NCBI GenBank assembly: GCA_017885485.1
Contig: JAFNFZ010000089.1
Location: 2,034 to 7,468, forward strand
Origin: Chloroflexota bacterium
Lineage (GTDB): Bacteria; Chloroflexota; Dehalococcoidia; UBA2247; RBG-13-53-26
DNA: 5,435 nt
Reading direction: 5' to 3'
Part shown: in pieces, positions 1-5,435 of the stretch
Numbering within the stretch: position 1 is the first letter of the stretch
Layout of the letters: each line of letters starts with the position of its first letter
The notes under the pieces: generated by a model
Database searches by the model: none
What the model was told of the DNA's origin: nothing
The model's input: the letters and a program-made list of their open reading frames with translations, nothing else
Position numbers and translations under genes: made by a program

Positions 1-2301
1 TACACCAATGCGGCCTTCCTGGTCCACCCGGACTACAAGGGGCCGCCTGACCTCGATGGACTGTTCGTAGGCCATGACTCGGCAAACCGAACGTATGGCA
101 AGTCAAAGTGGACCTACCAGGATGCTGCCAGCACGGAAGGGAATGTCATCCCTGTGCTCTGGCCCCTCGCAGAGGGAGCCAAAGGTATTGCCAAGAAGGA
201 CAAGACCCTTCAGGATCCCAACTGCGTCTTCCAGATTCTCAAGAGGCACTACGCCCGTTACACGCCGGAGATGGTCAACAAGATCAGCGGCGCGCCGGTG
301 GAGAAGTTCCTCGAGGTCGCCGAGACCTTTGCCAAGAGCGGCGCCGTCGGCAAGGCCGGGAACATCCTCTATGCCATGGGCGCTACCCATCACACCAACG
401 GCGCCCAGATTATCCGTTCGTATGGCATACTCCAGCTCCTCCTGGCCAACGTCGGCGTAGCCGGCGGGGGCATCCAGGCCATGCGCGGTGAGTCCAACGT
501 TCAGGGCTCCACCGACCAGGCCCTGCTGTCGCATATCCTGCCCGGCTACCTCAATGTCCAGGTCCATACGGATGATACCCTGCTGAAGTACATCGATCGG
601 GTCACGCCCAAGACCGGTGACCCCCTCAGCCTCAACTGGTGGAAGAACACCCCCAAGTACATCACTAGTCTGCTCAAAGCGTGGTATGGTGCCGCTGCTA
701 CTGCGGACAATGACTTTGCCTTCCACTCCCTGCCCAAACCGAAGTCAGGCAAGAACTACACCCATATCGCCCTCTTCGAGGCCATGGAGAACGGTGATCC
801 GGCCAAGAAGGAGAAGATCAAGGGGCTCATGTGCTGGGGCCAGAACCCCGCCGTCGGCAGCCCCAATGCCAACCAGACACTCAGGGCCCTGGACACGCTC
901 GATTGGCTGGTCTGCGCGGATATGTGGGAGACGGAGACCTCGATCTTCTGGAAGCGGCCGGGCATTGATCCCGCCACCATCGATACCGAGGTTTTCCAGC
1001 TTCCCGCTGTCGGGTCCTATGAGAAGGAGGGCACCGTCAGCAATAGCGGTCGCTGGGTGCAGTGGCGCGACAAATGCGCCGATCCTCCCGGCGAAGCACG
1101 GCCGGATCTGGAGATGCTCAACGACCTCATGCTCAAGGTCAGAAAGCTGTACGAAGACGACACCACCGCCCCCAACCGTGACGGTGTGCTCAGCCTCACC
1201 TGGGACTATGCTCCGGAGGGCGAGCATGCTGACCCCCGGAAGGTGCTGAAAGAGATCAACGGCTACTACGTCAGTGGCGAGAAGCAGGGCCAACTGGTCA
1301 ATGGATTCGCCAATCTGGCAGACAACGGCAGTACAAGTTGCGGCAACTGGGTCTACTGCGGCTGCTATGTGGACGAAGCATCCCTCGATGCCTTCGAGAC
1401 AGCGAACAAAGACGCAATGTTCCCACCCGGCAATGTTGGCAACAGAACAGCCCGGCGCTGGGCGGCCGATGTTGGCAACGGCGGCTACGACGAAGCTGCC
1501 GGCTACAAGCCGATCGGCCTCTACACCTACTACGCCTGGTGCTGGCCGCTTAATCGCCGCATCGTCTACAACAGAGCCGCTGTTGACCTCAATGGCCAGC
1601 CCTGGGACAAGGACCATCCCGTGCTCACCTGGGTGGGCGATACCACCGGTAGCTGGAAAGGCGATGTGCCGGACGGCGGCGGCAAAGCCATGGTTTACGG
1701 GGGACACACCCCCTTCATCATGCGCTCCGAGGGAGCTGGCTGCCTCTTTGCGCCTAACCTGGGCACCAGAGAAGCCTCCCTGGCCGATGGGCCACTGCCC
1801 GAGCACTACGAACCGTGGGAAAGCCCGCTCGAGGCCAATCCTCTCTCGGGGACTATGAACGACCCGGTCATCAAGATCTGGCGGCCGGACGAGCAGTCAA
1901 CGCCGGATGAGTATCCCATCGTGGCCTCCACCTACCGCGTGGTGGAGCACTGGCAGGCCGGCCAGATGAGCCGCAACTCCTCATGGCTGGTGGAGCAGAT
2001 GCCGGAGATGTTCGTGGAGTTGAGCGAAGAACTGGCCGACGAGAAGGGTATTGCCAATGGTGACAAAGTTGTCGTCTGGAACAAACGCGGCGAGATAAAC
2101 GCTGTCGCCCTGGTCACCAAGCGATTCAAGCCCTTCCAGATGAACGGCACCACAGTACACCAGCTCGGCATGCCCTGGCACTGGGGCTACTCTGGACTCT
2201 CCACGGGTGACAGTGCCAACGTGCTCACTCCGTCCGTTGGCGATCCCAACACCACCATCCCCGAGTACAAGGCATTCCTGTGCAACATAAGGAGGGCCTA
2301 G
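1..2301 (+). CDS. fdnG: Formate dehydrogenase (Fdh-N type) catalytic alpha subunit, C-terminal 766 residues, 5' end cut by window
   Basis: The frame is open from base 1 to TAG at 2299-2301, so the gene enters from upstream; the GTG at 154 is only an internal codon. By family knowledge the protein oxidises formate to CO2 at a bis-MGD molybdenum or tungsten centre on the outer membrane face. Visible matches to E. coli FdnG, in fragment numbering: YTNA at residues 1-4; RGESNVQGSTD at 162-172, whose Arg162 aligns with catalytic Arg446 of FdnG; WGQNPAVGSPN near 279-289; NSGRWVQW at 348-355; WPLNRR at 515-520; and the C-terminal molybdopterin-dinucleotide binding domain from about 635 to 766, including HWGY and the ending EYKAFL. 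Roughly 280 residues are missing, including the expected Tat signal, the N-terminal 4Fe-4S site and the Sec/Cys ligand, so it cannot be told whether this is a selenoprotein. Residues 453-514 are longer than in E. coli FdnG and Cys-rich. The family call is very secure; Fdh-N versus Fdh-O is not resolvable. Confidence 0.96.
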   Translation, partial: YTNAAFLVHPDYKGPPDLDGLFVGHDSANRTYGKSKWTYQDAASTEGNVIPVLWPLAEGAKGIAKKDKTLQDPNCVFQILKRHYARYTPEMVNKISGAPVEKFLEVAETFAKSGAVGKAGNILYAMGATHHTNGAQIIRSYGILQLLLANVGVAGGGIQAMRGESNVQGSTDQALLSHILPGYLNVQVHTDDTLLKYIDRVTPKTGDPLSLNWWKNTPKYITSLLKAWYGAAATADNDFAFHSLPKPKSGKNYTHIALFEAMENGDPAKKEKIKGLMCWGQNPAVGSPNANQTLRALDTLDWLVCADMWETETSIFWKRPGIDPATIDTEVFQLPAVGSYEKEGTVSNSGRWVQWRDKCADPPGEARPDLEMLNDLMLKVRKLYEDDTTAPNRDGVLSLTWDYAPEGEHADPRKVLKEINGYYVSGEKQGQLVNGFANLADNGSTSCGNWVYCGCYVDEASLDAFETANKDAMFPPGNVGNRTARRWAADVGNGGYDEAAGYKPIGLYTYYAWCWPLNRRIVYNRAAVDLNGQPWDKDHPVLTWVGDTTGSWKGDVPDGGGKAMVYGGHTPFIMRSEGAGCLFAPNLGTREASLADGPLPEHYEPWESPLEANPLSGTMNDPVIKIWRPDEQSTPDEYPIVASTYRVVEHWQAGQMSRNSSWLVEQMPEMFVELSEELADEKGIANGDKVVVWNKRGEINAVALVTKRFKPFQMNGTTVHQLGMPWHWGYSGLSTGDSANVLTPSVGDPNTTIPEYKAFLCNIRRA

Positions 2302-2339
2302 GATGAGGATGATGAAGCAGTCTCTGTTGGAGGTGACTC

Positions 2340-3119
2340 ATGGCTAAGGCGATTCTCTATGATGCCACCAAGTGCACTGCCTGCCGCGGCTGTCAGGCTG
2401 CCTGCAAGCAGTGGAATGAGCTGGAAGCCGAGGAAACCAAGAACACTGGCAGTTACGAGAATCCGGCCGATCTCAGTTTTCGCACCTGGTTGAAGATGCG
2501 CTTCAACGAGGTCGAAAACGGCAACGGTCTGGCCTGGCTCTTCACTCGCCGGGCCTGCATGCACTGTACCGATGCTGGCTGTGTGCAGGTCTGTCCCACC
2601 AAGGCAGTTGACAAAACGGCTGAGGGCATCGTCTTCATTGACCGTGAGAAGTGCACCGGGTGCGGCTACTGCGTCGAAGCCTGTCCGTTTGATGTGCCCC
2701 GCCTGGATGGCAGCCGCCTCACCGGCAAGGCCAAGATGTTCAAGTGCATCCTGTGCAAAGATCGTGTTGACAATGGACTTGAGCCCGCCTGTGTCAAGAC
2801 CTGCCCTCCCGGTGCTCTGGACTTCGGCGATCGTGATGAGATGGTAGCCAGGGCGCAGGCCCGGGTGGACGAGCTCGGTGGGGATGCCCGCCTCTACGGC
2901 GAGAAGGAACTGGATGGGCTGCACGTGCTCTATGTGGTCAACCATCCTCTGGAAGACCACAAGCTGCCGGCCAGCCCCGAGGTGTCACCGTCCATCACGT
3001 TGTGGCAGGACATCCTGCAGCCAGTCGGCTACGGCGTTGTCGGAGTGGTGGCGGGGGGTCTGTTGCTGAACTACATGGTTGCCCGTGCCAGGATGGTCCG
3101 GCAGAAGGAGGGTAAGTAA
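2340..3119 (+). CDS. fdnH: Formate dehydrogenase iron-sulfur beta subunit, four 4Fe-4S clusters, C-terminal membrane anchor
   Basis: This 259-residue protein is the electron-transfer subunit linking the catalytic subunit to the cytochrome b. All sixteen cluster cysteines are present in four groups: C12/15/18/22, C73/76/81/85, C105/108/111/115 and C136/139/151/155, the DmsB/FdnH-type arrangement. A hydrophobic stretch at about 225-247, followed by a basic tail, should be the single transmembrane helix that anchors the dimer and approaches the b haem. There is no signal peptide; by family precedent it is exported together with the Tat-signal-bearing alpha subunit. The ATG at 2340 is preceded by GGAGGTGA at 2329-2336. 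The N-terminus begins almost directly at the first cluster (MAKAILYDATKC), shorter than the 294-residue E. coli FdnH. It starts 38 bases after the alpha stop and ends one base before the gamma start, so it is clearly cotranscribed. Confidence 0.96.
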   Translation: MAKAILYDATKCTACRGCQAACKQWNELEAEETKNTGSYENPADLSFRTWLKMRFNEVENGNGLAWLFTRRACMHCTDAGCVQVCPTKAVDKTAEGIVFIDREKCTGCGYCVEACPFDVPRLDGSRLTGKAKMFKCILCKDRVDNGLEPACVKTCPPGALDFGDRDEMVARAQARVDELGGDARLYGEKELDGLHVLYVVNHPLEDHKLPASPEVSPSITLWQDILQPVGYGVVGVVAGGLLLNYMVARARMVRQKEGK

Positions 3120-3120
3120 C

Positions 3121-3810
3121 ATGACACATCATGAGGTTGAGAAATACAGTGCGGGAGCACGGTGGTTCCACTGGACCATAACCATTGCTGCTCTGGTCCT
3201 GGCTGTCACCGGTCTGTTTCTCTATGTGCCTTGGTTCAGCAGCGTTGCTGAAGGGGGCACCACCCGTGTCATCCACCGTATTGCCGCCGTCATCTTCGTG
3301 GCCGCGCCCTTGCTGTTCTTACTCGTCAAGCCCGGCCGGTCGCTTCACTTCGTGAAAGAGATCTTCACCTGGGGCAAGGATGACCTGGCCTGGCTCAAAG
3401 CGGCCCCGGACTACTACTTCGGTGGTGATGAGAAGAAAATGCCGCCACAGGGCGACATGAACACCGGTCAGAAACTCTGGGCCGTGGTGGCCTTCTTCAG
3501 CGCGCTGGGATTCATCTTCACCGGCATCTTCATGTGGTTCCTGAAGGACACGTTGCCTGCTGAGGTATTCGACTGGATGGTCATAGTGCACGACCTCTGC
3601 TTCATTGTGGGTGGAGCCATGTTGCTGGTCCACCTCTACCTTGGAGCCATCCATCCCCGCATGACCGAGTCGCTCAAGTCCATGATCAAAGGCAAGGTTT
3701 CTGCGGAGTATGCCCAGAGCCATCATGGCAAATGGTACAAGGAGGTTGTTGGCCGCGAATCAGCCGCCAAGACAGCACCAGGTGGTCAGGGACAGAAGCC
3801 GGCACACTAG
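3121..3810 (+). CDS. fdnI: Formate dehydrogenase cytochrome b gamma subunit
   Basis: A 229-residue integral membrane protein that carries two b haems and hands electrons from the beta subunit to quinone. Four hydrophobic segments are visible at about residues 17-37, 50-70, 117-141 and 150-175. Histidines H17, H52, H157 and H171 match the positions of the four FdnI haem ligands (His18, 57, 155 and 169 in E. coli). The C-terminal motif KSMIKGKVS followed by HHGKWY is typical of the family. The start chosen is ATG 3121, because AGGAGG at 3106-3111 lies nine bases upstream and the protein then begins like its homologues; an in-frame extension back to TTG 3079 would run inside fdnH. The gap to fdnH is one base. 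The extra C-terminal tail after about residue 210 (Ala/Gly/Gln-rich) is unremarkable. Presence of this subunit implies a quinone-linked enzyme, unlike cytosolic or hydrogenase-linked formate dehydrogenases. Confidence 0.95.
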   Translation: MTHHEVEKYSAGARWFHWTITIAALVLAVTGLFLYVPWFSSVAEGGTTRVIHRIAAVIFVAAPLLFLLVKPGRSLHFVKEIFTWGKDDLAWLKAAPDYYFGGDEKKMPPQGDMNTGQKLWAVVAFFSALGFIFTGIFMWFLKDTLPAEVFDWMVIVHDLCFIVGGAMLLVHLYLGAIHPRMTESLKSMIKGKVSAEYAQSHHGKWYKEVVGRESAAKTAPGGQGQKPAH

Positions 3811-4630
3811 GATACTGGAAAGACTGGGGGAGTGGGCGCGGAGGGAAGCCTCGCTCCCCTCTGTTATTCAGGCCTATGAGAGACTGCTTCGCCTGCAAAT
3901 GGAGGGCAGAAGCAGTATTCCTGCGCCCCAGCCCGGTCTGACCAGGGAAGCCGCTTTCAGTCAACTGGGCCAGGGCATCCCCCTGCTGAAGTTTGATCAA
4001 CTGTCGCTTGACTGGACCCTGGCGCAGCATCTCTTCCGTGGTGCCGCTGGTATCCTCGTCGAACACACCGGCCAGGAGCCGACAGCCGCAGCGGCATTGG
4101 ATCAGATCGCCTCTGACCGCTCGCTGCTGGAGCAGGCTTTCCGAGACTGGTATCAGGGTCAACCGTTGTCGTCCATAGCTGCGCAGAAGGGCGTCAGCGA
4201 GGAGTTGCTGGCCGCCACCGTTCAGGCTGCTCTCTATCCCTTCCTGGTCACACATGCTGAGGCATTGTCTGCCCTGGTGAATCAGGGAGTGTGGCGGCGC
4301 AAGACCTGCCCCATCTGCGGTGGCAAACCCGATTTCGCCTTCCTCGACAAGGAAAGGGGAGGGCGGTGGCTCTTATGTTCCCGATGCGACACTGAATGGC
4401 TTTTCCAGCGGATGCAGTGTCCCTATTGTGACAGTCAGAGCCAGAAGGCTCTTTCATACTTCACCAACGATCAGGGATTGTATCGTCTCTATACCTGCTC
4501 CGAATGCCGCAGCTACATCAAGGCTATTGACCTGCGGAAGACGACTGCAGAGGTTCTGTTGCCCCTGGAGAGGTTCCTCACTGCCGGCATAGACCGGCAG
4601 GCTGTGGACGCCGGGTACAAGGCTGGCTAG
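3782..4630 (+). CDS. fdhE: FdhE-family formate dehydrogenase maturation protein
   Basis: Cytoplasmic accessory protein; in E. coli, FdhE binds iron through CxxC motifs, interacts with the catalytic subunits and is needed for active respiratory formate dehydrogenases. Four CxxC pairs are seen, numbered from GTG 3782: CPIC 176-179, CSRC 199-202 followed by DTEW, CPYC 213-216 and CSEC 239-242 followed by Tyr244. The Cys-x2-Cys-(D/E)TEW and C-x2-C-x-x-Y pattern matches E. coli FdhE. The N-terminal half is helical without cysteines. The start is uncertain. GTG 3782 (282 residues, overlapping fdnI by 29 bases) is preferred because the conserved N-terminal helix begins about ten residues later (ILERLGEWARRE). 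ATG 3710 would give 306 residues; TTG 3749 sits only three bases after a perfect AAGGAGG inside fdnI (3739-3745). The next ATG, 3899, would remove the conserved helix. The overlap suggests translational coupling to fdnI. Confidence 0.92.
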   Translation: MVRDRSRHTRILERLGEWARREASLPSVIQAYERLLRLQMEGRSSIPAPQPGLTREAAFSQLGQGIPLLKFDQLSLDWTLAQHLFRGAAGILVEHTGQEPTAAAALDQIASDRSLLEQAFRDWYQGQPLSSIAAQKGVSEELLAATVQAALYPFLVTHAEALSALVNQGVWRRKTCPICGGKPDFAFLDKERGGRWLLCSRCDTEWLFQRMQCPYCDSQSQKALSYFTNDQGLYRLYTCSECRSYIKAIDLRKTTAEVLLPLERFLTAGIDRQAVDAGYKAG

Positions 4631-4653
4631 CGTTTGACAGTCAGAGTCAAACG
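4631..4653. repeat. Perfect 8-bp inverted repeat just after fdhE stop, overlapping a promoter
   Basis: CGTTTGAC (4631-4638) and GTCAAACG (4646-4653) are exact reverse complements around a 7-base centre. It begins on the base after the fdhE stop codon. No T-run follows, so it is a poor intrinsic terminator. Because it covers the -35 box and half of the spacer of the promoter at 4634-4663, an operator for a dimeric repressor is a reasonable inference. Confidence 0.6.
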
Positions 4654-4663
4654 AACTTAGAAT
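4634..4663 (+). promoter_or_regulatory. Candidate sigma70-type promoter for the tatA-zinc ribbon gene
   Basis: TTGACA at 4634-4639 is a perfect -35 hexamer; TAGAAT at 4658-4663 matches the -10 consensus at five of six positions; the spacer is 18 bases. Transcription would start near 4670, giving a leader of about 105 bases before the ATG at 4775. It gives the Tat gene its own transcription separate from the upstream formate dehydrogenase operon. The assignment rests on sequence match only. Confidence 0.6.
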
Positions 4664-4674
4664 GTCCTGTGGAA

Positions 4675-4688
4675 ACCATAGTTATGGT
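4675..4688. repeat. 14-base near-perfect palindrome in the tatA leader
   Basis: ACCATA (4675-4680) and TATGGT (4683-4688) are exact reverse complements around GT. It lies just after the predicted transcription start, so it could be a second protein-binding site or a small hairpin (five-base stem, four-base loop). Chance occurrence is possible. Confidence 0.35.
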
Positions 4689-4774
4689 GGCAGTGCCTCC
4701 GCCGCGGTCGAAAGCAGGCAGGAACGTATTTCTTGGAATCAATCTGGTATGAACAAAGGCACAGGAGGTAGCTT

Positions 4775-5065
4775 ATGAGGCTTGGTGGGCTGGAGATTGC
4801 CCTCATTGTAGTGGCCATTGTCTTGATCTTCGGCGTAGGCAAGCTGGGGCAGCTCGGTGGTGCCCTGGGCAAAAGCATCCGCGAGTTCCGCAGGGAGAAA
4901 GATAAAGCCGATGAACCTGCCTCGTCAGCTGAGTCCCGGAGCGAAAGGACCGTTGGTCAGTTGGAGACGAAGACGAGTAAAGAGAAGTTCTGTCCCAACT
5001 GTGGCGAAAAGATGTCTGGCAGCGCCAGGTTCTGCATGAGCTGTGGGGCGAAAGTAGAGAACTAA
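4775..5065 (+). CDS. tatA: TatA-like twin-arginine translocase protein with C-terminal zinc ribbon
   Basis: A 96-residue protein. Residues 1-19 form a short N-terminal membrane helix with an early acidic residue (Glu7), followed by the FG hinge at 19-20 and an amphipathic helix (about 22-42, with LGKSIREFRRE), the standard TatA/TatE layout. TatA oligomers form the passage for folded Tat substrates. The usual LP after the hinge is LG here (KLGQLG). After a charged, Ser/Glu-rich linker (about 43-70) comes a four-cysteine ribbon, C73-x2-C76-x10-C87-x2-C90, with the CPNCG and CMSCG knuckles of the double zinc ribbon fold; this is not part of ordinary TatA. By TatA topology this domain would lie in the cytoplasm. 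The start ATG 4775 follows AGGAGG (4763-4768) with six bases between. Its own promoter is suggested upstream. Neighbouring fdnG needs Tat export, which fits. An alternative is a regulatory membrane zinc-ribbon protein that only resembles TatA. Confidence 0.87.
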   Translation: MRLGGLEIALIVVAIVLIFGVGKLGQLGGALGKSIREFRREKDKADEPASSAESRSERTVGQLETKTSKEKFCPNCGEKMSGSARFCMSCGAKVEN

Positions 5066-5104
5066 AGCGCCTAGTCAGCGCAGAGAAGAGGAGCCTCGGC
5101 ATCA

Positions 5105-5133
5105 TCCTGCGCTTCTGCAGTTGAGGCGCAGGA
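5105..5133 (+). terminator. Strong GC-rich hairpin downstream of tatA, possible terminator without U-tract
   Basis: Bases 5105-5115 pair with 5123-5133: ten Watson-Crick pairs plus one G-U, closing a 7-base loop (TGCAGTT). It sits 39 bases after the tatA stop and 91 bases before the next gene. The following bases are G/C-rich and then pyrimidine-rich without a T-run, so it may be an atypical terminator, an RNA-stabilising stem at the 3' end of the tatA message, or an attenuator before tatB. Confidence 0.45.
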
Positions 5134-5224
5134 CGGCGGGGCCGCAATCCTCTCCCCCTCTAGGTTCGTAACTTGACCAGGACAATGCTGAACGCCAGAC
5201 TGTTGCCTGTTGCCGCGAGGTAGA

Positions 5225-5435
5225 ATGGATTTCCTGGGCATTGGTCCCTTCGAGTTCATCTTGATCCTCATCGTTTTGTTCATTGTCGTCGGTCCGGCAA
5301 GACTGCCTGAGATCGCCGGAATGATAGGCAAGGGCATGCGCAAGTTCAGAGAGGCGTCCGCGGAGCTGAACCGGGGGCTCAAGGACATGGCTGACGAGGT
5401 GAAGGAGGTGGGTGGTGAGCTCGGCAAGGAAGTTG
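5225..5435 (+). CDS. tatB: TatB/TatA-family twin-arginine translocase protein, N-terminal 70 residues, 3' end cut by window
   Basis: From ATG 5225 the frame stays open to the window end (70 complete codons). The product has a membrane helix at about 8-22 with Glu10 near its start, then the hinge G23-P24-x-R26-L27-P28-E29, and an amphipathic helix continuing through LNRGLKDMADE into a long charged helix. GP-x-RLPE and the extended polar helix are TatB-like; in single-TatA systems the same features can occur, so TatA versus TatB stays open. The Shine-Dalgarno is modest (GAGG at 5217-5220, four bases from the ATG). It lies 159 bases after the tatA-zinc ribbon gene on the same strand; together they would supply two of the Tat components, with tatC a candidate for what follows. 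It is distinct from the neighbour, having the canonical hinge and no ribbon within the visible part. Confidence 0.88.
   Translation, partial: MDFLGIGPFEFILILIVLFIVVGPARLPEIAGMIGKGMRKFREASAELNRGLKDMADEVKEVGGELGKEV

Noticed and set aside
745..1806. Long minus-strand open frame (353 codons) opposite the alpha subunit
   Set aside because: It lies wholly antisense to strongly conserved FdnG sequence; high GC and the codon periodicity of the true gene explain it. The product resembles no family I recognise.
2298..2960. Minus-strand open frame (220 codons) opposite fdnH
   Set aside because: It is a shadow of the cysteine-rich beta subunit, with no recognisable domain.
3686..4255. Minus-strand open frame (189 codons) across the fdnI-fdhE junction
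   Set aside because: It is antisense to two well-supported genes and has no domain or plausible start signal.
4631..4653. Intrinsic terminator after fdhE
   Set aside because: The stem is only eight base pairs and is followed by AACTTAGAAT rather than a T-run; an operator role fits the overlapping promoter better.
5173..5201. Promoter for tatB beginning TTGACC at 5173-5178
   Set aside because: The -35 is good, but the best -10 at 17 bases (CAGACT) matches only three of six positions, so it is too weak to call.
5071..5427. Minus-strand open frame covering the tatA-tatB gap and the tatB start
   Set aside because: It overlaps the convincing TatB/TatA N-terminus, and its product is low-complexity Ser/Pro/Arg sequence.
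1..5435. CRISPR arrays, tRNA or rRNA genes, insertion sequences
   Set aside because: No regularly spaced repeats, cloverleaf-like segments or transposase coding were seen on either strand; gaps between genes are all under 160 bases.

Overview
This window looks like part of a bacterial chromosome (moderately high GC, densely packed, everything on the + strand). It carries most of a locus for a respiratory, membrane-bound, molybdenum/tungsten formate dehydrogenase of the Fdh-N type, followed by genes for its maturation and export. The sequence points to an anaerobic or facultative respiring bacterium that oxidises formate outside the cytoplasmic membrane and feeds electrons to a quinone pool. 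The short FeS subunit and the TatA-family pair would fit a Chloroflexota/Dehalococcoidia-like or deltaproteobacteria-like anaerobe, but lineage cannot be fixed by eye.

Layout: (1) 1-2301, the C-terminal three quarters of the catalytic alpha subunit (fdnG-like). Its 5' end, with the expected Tat signal, first 4Fe-4S site and Sec/Cys position, lies before the window. (2) 2340-3119, the four-cluster ferredoxin-like beta subunit (fdnH-like) with a C-terminal membrane anchor. (3) 3121-3810, the four-helix cytochrome b gamma subunit (fdnI-like), one base after the beta gene. (4) about 3782-4630, fdhE, a CxxC-rich maturation protein overlapping the end of the gamma gene. (5) A 144-base gap with a near-consensus sigma70-type promoter (TTGACA-N18-TAGAAT) whose -35 box lies in a perfect inverted repeat. 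(6) 4775-5065, a 96-residue TatA-like protein with an added C-terminal four-cysteine zinc ribbon. (7) A 159-base gap with a strong GC-rich hairpin. (8) 5225-end, the start of a second Tat protein (TatB/TatA type), cut by the window edge.

How they fit together: alpha oxidises formate on the outer face, beta passes electrons through four 4Fe-4S clusters, and gamma carries them via two b haems to quinone. FdhE is needed to make such enzymes active. TatA/TatB-type proteins build the twin-arginine translocon that exports the folded alpha-beta unit, so enzyme, maturation factor and exporter sit side by side. The enzyme itself belongs to a well-known family. The least ordinary elements are the TatA-zinc ribbon fusion, the palindrome-covered promoter in front of it, an approximately 30-residue insertion in the alpha subunit, and a possible 14-codon coupling ORF between alpha and beta.
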